A DNA stretch of 64,000 nucleotides from Merdibacter sp965119685 (GCA_965119685.1 OZ221971.1:2232001-2296000); one strand, 5' to 3'. Shown: positions 24,212 to 32,794, numbered from the stretch's first letter. Notes: generated from the letters alone by a model not told the origin. Numbers and translations are program-made.

Positions 24212-26527
24212 AAAGACGAACTGCGGTCCGTAGGGCTTGACGCGCTCCTTTTTCTCCTTGCGCACCCAGCCGAGTTTCGTGAGCATGGCTGTGAGGTTGT
24301 TGGATTCGGCGCGGCCAAGGCTGCCCTGATCCTTCCCGAAAAGCTCACACCAGATCTCCATATTGCAGACCCGTGTTCTGGCGACCGTACCAGCACGGCC
24401 GATATTATTCACCCCGGCGAGGAAGGAGCGGCGGTCGAACAGATCCATGCCGTCCCAATCCTCAGGGAGCAGAGTTTCCAGATACTCGCGCACCAGCCCT
24501 TCGCGCTCATCGGACTCCAGCGCTTCCCGTTGTTCGCTCTTGGCGAGTGTTTCCAAATCGGGAGCCAGATGCAGCTTCTCGCCGTTCTCCACAAACACCA
24601 GCACCTCCGCCCAGATCTGGCCGATGTCCTCTTGGGTGAGTTCCCAGGAGTGCTTTGCACCGCCGCCCGGCGTTTTGACCGGCCAGAACCGGCGGTTGCC
24701 CGTGGTATCCCGCAGATAGCCGGACTCGGCGTTGGTGGTGCCAAAGAAGATGCACTGCCTCGGATGTGGCGTTGCCCGTCTGCCGAATGCGGCGCGGTAG
24801 ATATCGTTCTGTCGGGAGAGGAAGGAGCGCAGCGTCTCCACCTCGGCTTTGCGAAGTCCCGCCAGTTCACCGATTTCCAGAATCCAATAGCCCTGCAGCT
24901 TCTCGGCGGCGGTCTTGTCCTTGGTATCGCTCAGATTCAAACTGTCAGAGAACCATTCCCCGGCAAGGCGGGAGATGAGGGTAGACTTGCCGATGCCCTG
25001 GGGACCGTTTAAGACCAGCATGGTATCGAACTTCACACCCGGCTCCTGCACCCGGCGCACGGCGGCGCAGAGGGTCTTTCTGGTCACAGCGCGGACATAG
25101 GAATTATCCTCCGCGCCCAGATAGTCGATGAGGAGCGTGTCCACACGGGGAACGCCGTCCCACTCCGGCAGAGCCGCCAGATATTCACGGATGGGGTGGT
25201 AGGAGCGGTCGTCCGCAACTTTGGTTACAGCGATCTGATAATTGCGCTGGGAGAATGTGCCGTAGTGGGAATCCACATAGCTGATCAGCTGGGCATCGTC
25301 AGCGTCCCTCCAGTATTTGGACGGGTGCTTCCAGGGCACCTCGCCCTTGATCTCCATGCCGTCCAGCTGCTGGTTGAATACGATATTCTGGAGCTGCGGG
25401 TCATTCTGGAGGATGAGCGTGATGTTGTGGAGGTTGTTCTTTAGCACCGTGGAGCGGGGTTCATACTGGAAACGCTTCTGCCAGTCGGTATCCTCGCTGC
25501 CGGAGAAATCCGTCTCGGCATCCGCCATCCGTTCGCTTGCCGCAAGCAGCTTTACCTCATCCTGCTGCATGGCGAACTCGCACATCGCCTTATAGGACGC
25601 TTTTTCGTCCAGATCGCCAAAGCGGTGGGTGCGGACGATGTCAAAGGCGTTGCACAGCTTGAGGTAAGCCGGGTCTTTGGCGTGGTGGCTGTAGACGAAC
25701 TTGTCCTCCTTGATCTCCACGCCCGCCATGCTGGAGGATGCGATCAGGTGCCAGCGGTTCTCATTGTCGGTCGGCTCATAGATATCGGAGAGAAATGCCT
25801 CCAGCGCCTTGCTGATGGGATAATAGGTGCGGTTGAACAGACCCACCACGCCCTCTTTGGTCAGCGGGTCCTGCACCTTTTGCTGTGCGGTGGTATTCGC
25901 CTTGCTTTCCCTGGAAGATGTGGGCAGTCTTGTAGGGTCGGTCCATTCCGGGTGCTTTGTGAGAATCGCATCGGGGTCGAGCCAGCCGCCGTCTGTCTCC
26001 TTATACACAAAGGAACCGTTAGCCGGCGTGGACGGCCAGTACATCAGCTGATTGGGCTGGTAGGAACATTCGTCGAAATAGTCGATGCCCAGCATCTGAG
26101 CCAGATAGCGGGACACCGCCACAAATTCCTCCGGGGTCACATCCCTGGTCAGCGGGAATACCAGCCGGACGCGGGGATTCTCCTCTGTGCTGCTGTGAGT
26201 GGTGTACAGCGCAGAGGCATAGGGGCAGAGGGACTCATAGCTATCCAGAAAAGCGGCGTCGATGCGGTCGCCGTCAAGCGCCACCATCGAGCGGCTTTCC
26301 ACGGTATCGACCTTGCGTCTGCCGCCCTTCAGCACGCCCGCCACAAAGCCGCCGTGGTCTTTGGCGGCGTCACGCTGGGCGCGGCTCATCTTCGCATATT
26401 CCTCGGCGGACTCGGTGGTGCGGATGGTCACTTTGAGCCGCTCCTTTAGATTGTCAAATCGTATGGTCTTGTTGACCCATCTCTTTGCCTGCCGGTTGTT
26501 GCCGTAGGCGATGTTCAGTTCACGCAT
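24188..26527 (-). CDS. VapE-type primase-helicase
   Basis: The 779-aa protein joins an N-terminal primase-like part ('SRSMVALDGDRIDAAFLDSY', 'RVRLVFPLTRDVTPEEFVAV') to a C-terminal VirE/VapE ATPase domain with Walker A 'LNGPQGIGKSTLISRLAG' near residue 500, Walker B-like 'WILEIGELAGL' and 'FFGTTNAESGYLRDTTGNRR'. Such proteins prime and unwind at phage and satellite origins. The GGAAC cluster at its 3' end may be its origin. It overlaps the upstream small gene by 8 bases. Confidence 0.9.
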   Translation of the reverse strand: MRELNIAYGNNRQAKRWVNKTIRFDNLKERLKVTIRTTESAEEYAKMSRAQRDAAKDHGGFVAGVLKGGRRKVDTVESRSMVALDGDRIDAAFLDSYESLCPYASALYTTHSSTEENPRVRLVFPLTRDVTPEEFVAVSRYLAQMLGIDYFDECSYQPNQLMYWPSTPANGSFVYKETDGGWLDPDAILTKHPEWTDPTRLPTSSRESKANTTAQQKVQDPLTKEGVVGLFNRTYYPISKALEAFLSDIYEPTDNENRWHLIASSSMAGVEIKEDKFVYSHHAKDPAYLKLCNAFDIVRTHRFGDLDEKASYKAMCEFAMQQDEVKLLAASERMADAETDFSGSEDTDWQKRFQYEPRSTVLKNNLHNITLILQNDPQLQNIVFNQQLDGMEIKGEVPWKHPSKYWRDADDAQLISYVDSHYGTFSQRNYQIAVTKVADDRSYHPIREYLAALPEWDGVPRVDTLLIDYLGAEDNSYVRAVTRKTLCAAVRRVQEPGVKFDTMLVLNGPQGIGKSTLISRLAGEWFSDSLNLSDTKDKTAAEKLQGYWILEIGELAGLRKAEVETLRSFLSRQNDIYRAAFGRRATPHPRQCIFFGTTNAESGYLRDTTGNRRFWPVKTPGGGAKHSWELTQEDIGQIWAEVLVFVENGEKLHLAPDLETLAKSEQREALESDEREGLVREYLETLLPEDWDGMDLFDRRSFLAGVNNIGRAGTVARTRVCNMEIWCELFGKDQGSLGRAESNNLTAMLTKLGWVRKEKKERVKPYGPQFVFVPGDVPD

Positions 26528-26951
26528 AGTCGGTTACCTCCTCGCACATAGTCGTAAAATATCTCAAACGGTAGTTCTTCCATTTGGCTCTGCGGATCTC
26601 CGCTTCCATGCCGGAAGAGATGTATTCTCCGAACACCCACACCTCGGAGCATTTACTCATGAGGGCGTTTCCGAAGAACAGTCCCAGCTGGCGCTCCTTT
26701 GGATTTTCGTCACGGAGAAACTGTGGAAACAGCAGATGCGGTGCAATGGGGATGTATCCCGCGTCCACGGCGAAGCGGCTGTATTTCCGGGCATTCTCCA
26801 CGTTAACTTCCACATCCCCGGCATAGGGTGAGCAGATATAGACGATGGGCCGGAAAGCGCGGAGGGCGCGTTCTTCTTTTTCTATATTGGCGAGGGCTTC
26901 ATAGGCTGTGGGGTCGTAATAGCCCTCGCAGTTGAATTTATTGATGCTCAT
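26520..26951 (-). CDS. DUF4406/deoxyribosyltransferase-like protein
   Basis: The 143-aa protein from ATG 26951 (MSINKFNCEGYYDPTAYEAL) contains 'PIVYICSPYAGDVEVNVENA', 'YIPIAPHLLFPQFLRDENP' and 'EVWVFGEYISSGMEAEIRRA'. This pattern matches nucleoside 2-deoxyribosyltransferase-like folds (DUF4406/DUF7768) seen in many phages. It may act on nucleotides during phage replication; substrates are unknown. It lies between polymerase and vapE in a compact operon. Confidence 0.85.
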   Translation of the reverse strand: MSINKFNCEGYYDPTAYEALANIEKEERALRAFRPIVYICSPYAGDVEVNVENARKYSRFAVDAGYIPIAPHLLFPQFLRDENPKERQLGLFFGNALMSKCSEVWVFGEYISSGMEAEIRRAKWKNYRLRYFTTMCEEVTDYA

Positions 26952-26964
26952 AGGCGTTACCTCG

Positions 26965-28923
26965 TTAATCCTTCTTGTAAAAATCAGTCTCATAGCCATC
27001 GGCGCGAAGCCGCAAGCCTTTTGCCCAGGGCGGCGTCCTGCCCATCTGGTCACAGACAGCCTGCAGGGACATCCGGCGGTCGGCTTCAATGACCACTTCA
27101 TCGTGGATGTGCATAACGATGGAGCAGCAGCGAAGGGTCTGCATGGCGTAGCAGAGGATATCTCGTGAGGTTGCCTGGACGATGTTTTCTACGAATTTTG
27201 GACCGTAGCTGTCAATGCGTTCCCATTTCTTCGTGCCGCCGACGCCTTCATAGGTGATACAGTCGCCGCCAAAACGGTTCTCTCCGATCTTTGGCTTCAC
27301 ATAGGCAAGGCTCCTGCCGGACGGCAGAGTGATAAACAGCATCCCGTTTCTGGCGGAGAATATGATGCCGTGTGTTTTCGTGGTGGTCTTACGGGTAACA
27401 GCGTCCATCACAGCGTGGTCAACCGCCCACCAGAACTGCACGATCTTCGGATTCGCCTGACGCCATGCGGAAACCAGAGCTGGAAGTTCATCCTCCTGAA
27501 GGCCCATCTCCAAAGCACCCATCGCTTTCAGCGCACCCACAGAGCCGCCGTAGCCGAGAGCCAGTTCTGCGATCTTGCCTTTCTGCCGCAGGTGGCCGTT
27601 GACGCCGTGCTTTTCTACGGGGACGCCGAACATCTGGGATGCGCTGGCGCAGTAGATGTCCTTGCCCTGGGCGAATACATCCTGCCGCCACTTCTCGCCG
27701 GCAAGCCATGCGATCACCCTGGCTTCAATTGCGGAGAAGTCCGCCACAATGAATTTCCTGTCTTCCTGCGGCACGAATGCCGTGCGGATCAGCTGAGAAA
27801 GGGTATCCGGCACATCCTCATAGAGCATTTCCAGAGCGTCAAAGCCGCCTGCCCGGACAAGCCCTCTGGCTTCGGACAGATCGTCCAGATGGTTCTGAGG
27901 GAGATTCTGCATCTGAATGATGCGGCCTGCCCACCGCCCGGTGCGGTTGGCTCCGTAAAACTGGAACATACCTCTTGCCCGGCCATCGGCGCAGACGGCG
28001 GTCTCCATAGCCTGATACTTTTTAACGCTGGATTTCGCAAGCTGCTGGCGCAGGGTCAGTACCTTTTGCAGCTGCTGCGGCGCAGTTTTCAAAAGCTCCG
28101 CTACAGCCTTTTTGCCCAAGGTATCGGTCTCCACGCCGTTATCCGCAAGCCACTGCTTCATCTGCTGTACCGAGTTGGGATTATCCAGTGAGGTCAGTTC
28201 CTTCATCGCCTGGGTCAGCTCCGAGCGGGAGCGCCCGTCCATCTGAATGGCTTGCCGCACCAGCTCCATATCCAGACCCACGCCGCGGTCGTTGATCTCC
28301 TGGTCGAGACGGTATTCCTCCCAGACGCTGTCCGGCACGGGATATTTTAAGAGCCGTGCCTGGATAGACATCTCCGTCTCCACATCGCGGATGTTGTATT
28401 TTTTAAATGTCAGCCATTTGTCCGGGGCGTGTTTGGGGAGATTGCGGGTGCGCAGACCGTTGGACTTCGTTGGCGCACAGGGCTGGCAGAAATATTTGAT
28501 GAGGTCTTTGCCTTCGGCCAGCTTTTGCTTTTCCAGCCCAAGAACGGCGCCGGCTCCCTCCAGGGATAAAGGCAGACCCATGTACGCAGCCCAGACCATC
28601 GAGCATCTCCAGGAATCCGGCTCCAAATAGTCGCCGGTCGGATAGCCAAGAAAACGTGACAGGCAGATGCGTTCAAAATTGGCGTTGAAGGCCCACTTGA
28701 TTACCTTGTCATCCTCCAGTGCGGCAAGGATCGCTGGTGGGATTTTCTCTCCGCAGGCAAGGTCTATCTGCTGTACGGAACCGCCATCCACGCTGTAGGC
28801 AAAGAGCAGTATTTCAAAATCGGGAGACTCCACATAGCGATACACACCGGTTTTGGCAAGGGGCTGGTCGCTGTAAGTCTCCAGGTCGATCGATAAGGTT
28901 TGCATTTCGTCACTTCCTTCCAT
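26965..28923 (-). CDS. Phage family A DNA polymerase
   Basis: The protein has an N-terminal 3'-5' exonuclease region ('LSIDLETYSDQPLAKTGVYR' with the D-x-E pair; 'KWAFNANFERICL'). The polymerase domain follows: motif A 'VADFSAIEARVIAWLAGE', motif B 'RQKGKIAELALGYGG' and motif C 'MHIHDEVVIEAD'. ATG 28905 (MQTLSID) is as likely as 28923; length is 646-652 aa. Motifs are intact, so it is probably active. It replicates the phage genome with VapE. Confidence 0.94.
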   Translation of the reverse strand: MEGSDEMQTLSIDLETYSDQPLAKTGVYRYVESPDFEILLFAYSVDGGSVQQIDLACGEKIPPAILAALEDDKVIKWAFNANFERICLSRFLGYPTGDYLEPDSWRCSMVWAAYMGLPLSLEGAGAVLGLEKQKLAEGKDLIKYFCQPCAPTKSNGLRTRNLPKHAPDKWLTFKKYNIRDVETEMSIQARLLKYPVPDSVWEEYRLDQEINDRGVGLDMELVRQAIQMDGRSRSELTQAMKELTSLDNPNSVQQMKQWLADNGVETDTLGKKAVAELLKTAPQQLQKVLTLRQQLAKSSVKKYQAMETAVCADGRARGMFQFYGANRTGRWAGRIIQMQNLPQNHLDDLSEARGLVRAGGFDALEMLYEDVPDTLSQLIRTAFVPQEDRKFIVADFSAIEARVIAWLAGEKWRQDVFAQGKDIYCASASQMFGVPVEKHGVNGHLRQKGKIAELALGYGGSVGALKAMGALEMGLQEDELPALVSAWRQANPKIVQFWWAVDHAVMDAVTRKTTTKTHGIIFSARNGMLFITLPSGRSLAYVKPKIGENRFGGDCITYEGVGGTKKWERIDSYGPKFVENIVQATSRDILCYAMQTLRCCSIVMHIHDEVVIEADRRMSLQAVCDQMGRTPPWAKGLRLRADGYETDFYKKD

Positions 28924-28970
28924 ACCCCAATAGGGCGGCAGATCGCTCCGCCGCCCTGGGGCTTGGTACT

Positions 28971-29156
28971 TTATTTCTCCAGCAGCTTCATGCGGTTTTC
29001 GTGATACTCTGCGTCACGGGCCGCCTGTTCACGCTCACGCTTTTCGCGCTTGCGGTCATAGAGGAAGGACTGGATGCTGCTGATCAGAATGACTGCGCTG
29101 ATGCACAGCCAGATGGCGAGAACAGCAAAAAGCAGAATTGTCTGAATCATTGTCAT
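28971..29156 (-). CDS. Small single-span membrane protein
   Basis: The 61-aa product has one hydrophobic helix (residues about 4-27, MIQTILLFAVLAIWLCISAV) then a very basic/acidic tail (YDRKREKREREQAARDAEYH) likely in the cytoplasm. It sits alone between the polymerase and DUF2815 genes and has a ribosome site (GGGAGGTAAACGGCC). Function is unknown; small membrane proteins in replication blocks could tether machinery or act in superinfection control. Confidence 0.7.
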   Translation of the reverse strand: MTMIQTILLFAVLAIWLCISAVILISSIQSFLYDRKREKREREQAARDAEYHENRMKLLEK

Positions 29157-29176
29157 GGCCGTTTACCTCCCTTGTC

Positions 29177-29752
29177 TTAACCGAGGAAATCCTCATCGTC
29201 ATCAGTTGCGAAGTCAGCTTCAGCACTGGCCTTGCCGCCCAGGGGTTCGCCGGGACGAATGAGCTGCAGATTGTTCAGACCGCAGGCGATGCCCTTGTTG
29301 CCGTTGCTGTTGAAAGCGTACAGGTTGATGGAAGCCCTGCCGTACACGCCGGAATACACCTCGGAGCGGGTCAGAACAGGATTGCGGTCTGCGTCCACGA
29401 TGCCGGGAGCGGTGGCGGAGTTGGCGTTGATGAAGTAGGCGTTCGCATAGGCGGGATCATCGGGTCTTTCACTGTCGCCGTCTCTCAGCGGAGTTTTAAT
29501 CGCGGAGAGAGGAGGCACGCTACGGCCGTTGCCCTTCAGCTTGGCCTGTCCCTCCTGGTAGGCGGCTTCGATGGCGGCCTTGATTTTCGCCACCGTCTTA
29601 GTATCGGACTTCGGGATGATCAGCGATACCGAGTACTTCGGCGTGCCGCCGTTGATGGATTTGGGCTCCCAGACGTTGGCGTAGGACCAGCGGGTGTCGG
29701 GACCGGTGATGACCTTCATAGGGTTGTTGACTCTGTTTGTGTTGTTAGACAT
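29177..29752 (-). CDS. DUF2815 protein (ssDNA-binding-like)
   Basis: From ATG 29752 (MSNNTNRVNNPMKVITGPDT) the protein is 191 aa. 'RWSYANVWEPKSINGGTPKY' with 'VSLIIPKSDTKTVAKIKAAI' and the C-terminal 'YGRASINLYAFNSNGNKGIA' and 'ACGLNNLQLIRPGEPLGG' typify DUF2815. The acidic tail (FATDDDEDFLG) is like that of single-stranded-DNA-binding proteins. It is encoded between the RecB-like nuclease and polymerase genes, where a recombination/SSB role is expected. Confidence 0.9.
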   Translation of the reverse strand: MSNNTNRVNNPMKVITGPDTRWSYANVWEPKSINGGTPKYSVSLIIPKSDTKTVAKIKAAIEAAYQEGQAKLKGNGRSVPPLSAIKTPLRDGDSERPDDPAYANAYFINANSATAPGIVDADRNPVLTRSEVYSGVYGRASINLYAFNSNGNKGIACGLNNLQLIRPGEPLGGKASAEADFATDDDEDFLG

Positions 29753-29753
29753 A

Positions 29754-30881
29754 TTACATTTCCTCCATAAAATCATTTTTTGCGGTATTCCATTCGGGCC
29801 GTTTATCACTCGACCGCACGAGCGTCGGCCTGCCTTGCGGCTTTTCAATGTAGGGTGCGAGAAGCTCCTCAAAGCGGGATTTGCCCAGCAGCTTCTGCAT
29901 GGCGGTGATGCCGAGGAGTTTCTTTTCGTAGGGGTTGAAGCCGGCACCCTCAACGGCTGCGGCTACAGCGGCTTCACTGGTGTATTTGCGGTTGGAGCGT
30001 CCCTCGACCAGTTTCCAGCCGGGGAACGCCGTACCGCTGACTGCCTGCTGAAGAGCGTATTCCTTCACATCCGCAGCCCAGGCGGTAAGAGCGTCCACCT
30101 TGTCCAGAATGTCGGCGATCTCCTCATCGGTCAGGAGGGGCGGCTCCTCAAAGTCGTACCGGGCAAGCGCGAGATTTGCTTCGGCTCGTTCCCGGCATTC
30201 GGCCTTTGCCTTGCAGAACCGACACCATTCGCCGCAGTGAAAATCGCCGCCGCCCTCGTATGCCAGCTTTGCCTTATAGGTCAGGTCGTTCTGCGCCCAC
30301 TCAAGCAGACCATCCTTTCCCATGACGCAGACGCTGATATTGGATTTCCTGGGCTGGTAGATGGTCATGCGGACGGAGTCGATGTCGTAGATGCCGTCAA
30401 AGATCTCCAGAGCGCCCAGGGCATACAGCATCATCTGCGGATTATCCACGGCGCTGACCTCCACGCCTTTGCCGTGCTTATAGTCCACGATGTTCAGTTC
30501 ACCGTCAGCGATGACAATGCAGTCGGCGGTGCCGAAGCCGTCCTGCACCCAGCGGGAGAAATCCACTCGCTGCTCGATCAGGATGACCGGGTCGGCGCAG
30601 GTCTGCTTTGCGGTCTCCAGAAGTTCCGATACATAGGCGGCATACCCGGCGGCGCAGTCCTCCATCTCCTCGTTGTACCAGGAGAGGTTTTCGATGGGAT
30701 CGTCTGCCGGAAGCCCCAGAGTCTGCTTTAGCCGAAACTCACAGAGCGCGTGAGCGTCCGTCCCCTCGGCGGCGTAGTCGCTTCCCTTATCCTCGTAGGC
30801 TTCGCACAGCCTTGCGGAGGGCGGGCAGTTGAGCCACCGTTCAGATGAAGACGCGGATAAGACTGCGTGCTTAGTTGCCAT
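29754..30881 (-). CDS. DUF2800 RecB-like nuclease
   Basis: The 375-aa protein (ATG 30881, MATKHAVLSASSSERWLNCP) has the PD-(D/E)XK pattern 'GTADCIVIADGELNIVDYKHG' near residues 125-145. A Cys cluster 'CGEWCRFCKAKAEC' near residue 225 resembles the Fe-S loop of Cas4/AddB-type nucleases. DUF2800 proteins pair with DUF2815 in Firmicute phages and are thought to act in recombination-dependent replication. It ends 2 bases before the DUF2815 start. Confidence 0.9.
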   Translation of the reverse strand: MATKHAVLSASSSERWLNCPPSARLCEAYEDKGSDYAAEGTDAHALCEFRLKQTLGLPADDPIENLSWYNEEMEDCAAGYAAYVSELLETAKQTCADPVILIEQRVDFSRWVQDGFGTADCIVIADGELNIVDYKHGKGVEVSAVDNPQMMLYALGALEIFDGIYDIDSVRMTIYQPRKSNISVCVMGKDGLLEWAQNDLTYKAKLAYEGGGDFHCGEWCRFCKAKAECRERAEANLALARYDFEEPPLLTDEEIADILDKVDALTAWAADVKEYALQQAVSGTAFPGWKLVEGRSNRKYTSEAAVAAAVEGAGFNPYEKKLLGITAMQKLLGKSRFEELLAPYIEKPQGRPTLVRSSDKRPEWNTAKNDFMEEM

Positions 30882-31188
30882 CTGCCAATTCCTCCGCTTC
30901 GGCGAGTAACGCCTTATAGTGTGCGGGGTCGATCTGTGATAGCTTGGACGCGCCGTGCTTTTGAAGCAGAGCGCGGATCTCGGCGGTGTGTCCCTGGCGG
31001 GACTTGTCTGCAAGGACGGCTCTGACCTGCTCCAGAGTCAGTTCCGGTTCGGGTGGAGAAGCGGGAGCATCCTCTGCCGGTTGCTTTCCGCTGAACATCT
31101 TCGTCAGCCAGTCAGCGGCATCCGAAATAGCAGTGGCAGCACTGCGGAGTTCTTCGATGGTCTGTGCCATATCGCTCATTCTGCTCAT
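30871..31188 (-). CDS. Small phage protein, rRNA-biogenesis-annotated family
   Basis: The 105-aa protein starts MSRMSDMAQTIEELRSAATA and ends 'VRAVLADKSRQGHTAEIRAL' plus 'LQKHGASKLSQIDPAHYKAL'. The second half is a small helical domain that recurs in phage genes upstream of DUF2800 and is often loosely labelled rRNA biogenesis protein rrp5. I see no support for that label. It overlaps the nuclease gene by 11 bases. Confidence 0.78.
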   Translation of the reverse strand: MSRMSDMAQTIEELRSAATAISDAADWLTKMFSGKQPAEDAPASPPEPELTLEQVRAVLADKSRQGHTAEIRALLQKHGASKLSQIDPAHYKALLAEAEELADGN

Positions 31189-31336
31189 GTGATTTTCCTC
31201 CTTCCCTGGATTTGCTCTGCTGGCGAACGGCGGTCAGGTTGCTCGCCAGTCTCTTTGACACCACGCTGATGGCGGTCAGGACATCAACAATGTCCTCGTC
31301 GGCACGGGCGTCATAATGGTTTGCGTTGTAACTCAT
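31112..31336 (-). CDS. Small overlapping phage protein
   Basis: The 74-aa frame from ATG 31336 (MSYNANHYDARADEDIVDVL) has a ribosome site (GGAG, 10 bases upstream) and a sensible helical N-terminal half (TAISVVSKRLASNLTAVRQQ). It overlaps the next gene by 77 bases, and the overlapping part (HRRTPQCCHCYFGCR) has no domain character, so only the first ~50 residues are convincing. Function is unknown. Confidence 0.5.
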   Translation of the reverse strand: MSYNANHYDARADEDIVDVLTAISVVSKRLASNLTAVRQQSKSREGGKSHEQNERYGTDHRRTPQCCHCYFGCR

Positions 31337-31422
31337 ATCGGCGGTCTCTCCTTTCCCAAGGCGTCTTGTGTTGCCTTTCACAGACCCATCTGGACAGAAA
31401 AGGAGAGGTTGGCCGAAAGATT

Positions 31423-31935
31423 TTAGAATTTTTCTTTGAGCCGCCTCAGCAGCTGATTGCGCTTATACACGAAGGTGTTCCTGGGCATATGCAGCCGCTC
31501 CGCGCCGGCCCGTTCAGACAGCCCGTCTGCAATCGCCATGAGAATCTCGTAGCTTTCCGGGTCTGACGCCTGAAGCTCCGAGAGCAGACCGTTCAGAATC
31601 AGGGCGTCGATATCGATTTCCGTGGTCAGTCTGCTGTCTGCAAGAAAACTGGTGCGGGAGACGCCATTCTCATAGGCGTTCTCCATTTCAGTGTCGATGG
31701 AAAAATGCTGGGGAGCATCCTTCGGGGTACAGCGGAACTCGCAGGTATCGCAGAGGCCATCGCACTTATAACTTTTCTTAAATGGAATGCAGCAGGCTCC
31801 GGCTCTCTGTTTTGCTTTTCGGGTAGCACCCACGAACCGCTCCCAGTCACGCTTCTGTTCCGGGGTGGCCTCGATCCACTGCTTGAGCGGACGGTAGTAG
31901 ATGGTTGATGTGGTCTGATTTTCATTGGTTTTCAT
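31423..31935 (-). CDS. Sigma-70 region 4-like phage regulator
   Basis: The 170-aa protein from ATG 31935 (MKTNENQTTSTIYYRPLKQW) contains a Cys cluster 'CCIPFKKSYKCDGLCDTCEF' then 'EIDIDALILNGLLSELQASD'. The C-terminal helix-turn-helix is 'DGLSERAGAERLHMPRNTFV' and 'YKRNQLLRRLKEKF'. This resembles phage sigma-like early activators. Its start codon directly abuts a U-run after a strong hairpin that hides the ribosome site (31941-31976), so synthesis is probably controlled by RNA structure. Confidence 0.8.
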   Translation of the reverse strand: MKTNENQTTSTIYYRPLKQWIEATPEQKRDWERFVGATRKAKQRAGACCIPFKKSYKCDGLCDTCEFRCTPKDAPQHFSIDTEMENAYENGVSRTSFLADSRLTTEIDIDALILNGLLSELQASDPESYEILMAIADGLSERAGAERLHMPRNTFVYKRNQLLRRLKEKF

Positions 31936-31976
31936 AAAAAAGTCCTCCGATTTTCGATTTCTCGAAACGGAGGACT
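31936..31976 (-). promoter_or_regulatory. RBS-sequestering, terminator-like hairpin at sigma-like gene start
   Basis: The minus strand forms AGTCCTCCG (31968-31976) with CGGAGGACT (31941-31949). Inside, TTTCGA-GAAA-TCGAAA closes on a GNRA tetraloop, giving about 15 base pairs with a 2-base bulge. Six T's follow and the next base is the A of the start codon at 31935. The GGAGG ribosome site lies in the 3' arm. It could stop transcription or block translation. Confidence 0.75.
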
Positions 31977-32011
31977 CTGGGCGCTGCCGCAAAAAGGGTG
32001 TAAAAACCTAC

Positions 32012-32048
32012 CTGCAGTCCTAACGGGGTTCTCCGTTTCGGATTGCAG
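32012..32048 (-). promoter_or_regulatory. Second hairpin in the structured leader
   Basis: CTGCA-A-TCC-GA-AACGG pairs with CCGTT-A-GGA-C-TGCAG across a six-base loop, with TTTTT shortly after. A third nested structure lies at 32089-32139 (CCGCC...GGCGG outside, CATCA...TGATG inside). Together with 31941-31976 and 32178-32228 these fill the 323-base gap before the sigma-like gene. Confidence 0.6.
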
Positions 32049-32177
32049 CTAACCCGCTCAAAAGGCAGCTGTGATATTAAGTTGTACCGCCGGATACCGT
32101 TGAGCCATCAGTGATCAGGTGATGCGGTGCCAGGCGGTGAGCAGTTTTATGTCATGCTCAGGACAGATTTAGCCTTT

Positions 32178-32228
32178 AAAAAAGAAAAACGACAGAACGA
32201 TACCTTGATTCAGGTATCCGTACTGTCG
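32178..32228 (-). terminator. Rho-independent terminator of the first early genes
   Basis: The minus strand reads CGACAGTACGGATACCTGAA then TCAAGGTATCGTTCTGTCG, followed by TTTTTCTTTTTT. The stem is about 16 bp with one or two mismatches. It lies 30 bases after the stop at 32259, so it would end or attenuate the transcript from the early promoter. Confidence 0.82.
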
Positions 32229-32258
32229 TCTGGCGCTCTCACGGATTTCTGTTTGAAT

Positions 32259-32408
32259 TTATTTCGCATACTCATGCGTAATCTTGAGTGTTCTGTCTGC
32301 ATTGGCAGTGATTCGTGTAATGCAGTCTTTCTTTCGGATAACGATGACCTTGCCGTCCTTGCTTTGGTCGCAAACACGTTTGTCATCGAGATTCTTGACC
32401 TGTTCCAT
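32259..32408 (-). CDS. Small early phage protein, unknown function
   Basis: From ATG 32408 (MEQVKNLDDKRVCDQSKDGK) with AAGGAG six bases upstream, the product is 49 aa. The second half (VIVIRKKDCITRITANADRT) is beta-rich and basic. It is the second gene of the early transcript, after the small HTH gene, and is followed by a strong terminator. An operator-like site (32426-32441) lies directly upstream. I do not recognise a family. Confidence 0.65.
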   Translation of the reverse strand: MEQVKNLDDKRVCDQSKDGKVIVIRKKDCITRITANADRTLKITHEYAK

Positions 32409-32425
32409 ACGATTCTCCTTTCTGT

Positions 32426-32441
32426 GGAAACTATAAGTTCC
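32426..32441. promoter_or_regulatory. Operator-like site GGAAACTATAAGTTCC
   Basis: Sixteen bases with GGAAA-N6-GTTCC arms match the arrangement of the stronger site at 32723-32738. It is located between two early genes, 18 bases before the second start. Confidence 0.5.
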
Positions 32442-32448
32442 ACTCAAT

Positions 32449-32646
32449 CTAAAAAAAATAGATCTTTAAGTTCTGCATCGGGAAAAGCTTGATAAGACCT
32501 CCGATGCACTTCTTACCGCCGACACGTTTTCCGCGCAAAAGACGGCTCACTTCCATCCGAGAAACGCCCATTTTCATAGCAAGTTGACTGCCTGTCCATT
32601 CGCGGCGTTCCATCTCTTGTTTCACATACTCTTTGTTTGGCTTCAT
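32449..32646 (-). CDS. Small helix-turn-helix protein, Cro-like
   Basis: The 65-aa protein (MKPNKEYVKQEMERREWTGS) contains an HTH: 'SQLAMKMGVSRMEVSRLLRG', then 'KRVGGKKCIGGLIKLFP'. It is the first gene read from the early promoter and is divergent from the repressor gene at 32853, the usual place for a Cro/antirepressor. It probably binds the same GGAAC/GTTAC-type operators. The ribosome site AAAGGA is present. Confidence 0.8.
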   Translation of the reverse strand: MKPNKEYVKQEMERREWTGSQLAMKMGVSRMEVSRLLRGKRVGGKKCIGGLIKLFPMQNLKIYFF

Positions 32647-32661
32647 CTAATAATCCTTTCC

Positions 32662-32738
32662 AAAATCTAAAGGTTCCACCATTCTCAAAATACATACCGC
32701 ATTATGGTGGCAGGGTGACTGTGGAACCCTAAGGTTCC
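32662..32738. promoter_or_regulatory. Operators downstream of the early promoter
   Basis: GGAACCCTAAGGTTCC at 32723-32738 has perfect GGAACC/GGTTCC arms. A half-matching AAAATCTAAAGGTTCC lies at 32662-32677. Both are within the early leader between promoter and the Cro-like gene. Confidence 0.6.
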
Positions 32739-32747
32739 GTTTTCTAT

Positions 32748-32776
32748 AGTATACACCTTTAGGTTACAAAACACAA
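32748..32776 (-). promoter_or_regulatory. Prophage early promoter with embedded operator
   Basis: On the minus strand -35 TTGTGT (32776-32771), a 17-base spacer and -10 TATACT (32753-32748). The 16-base site TACACCTTTAGGTTAC (32752-32767) fills the spacer and touches the -10. Repressor bound here would block early transcription. Confidence 0.75.
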
Positions 32777-32794
32777 GAGATTTTTCAAAAAAGT

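Noticed and set aside
24049..24396. Minus-strand 115-codon frame over the vapE 3' end
   Set aside because: It is out of frame with vapE and its Pro/Thr-rich content follows from the GGAAC repeats.
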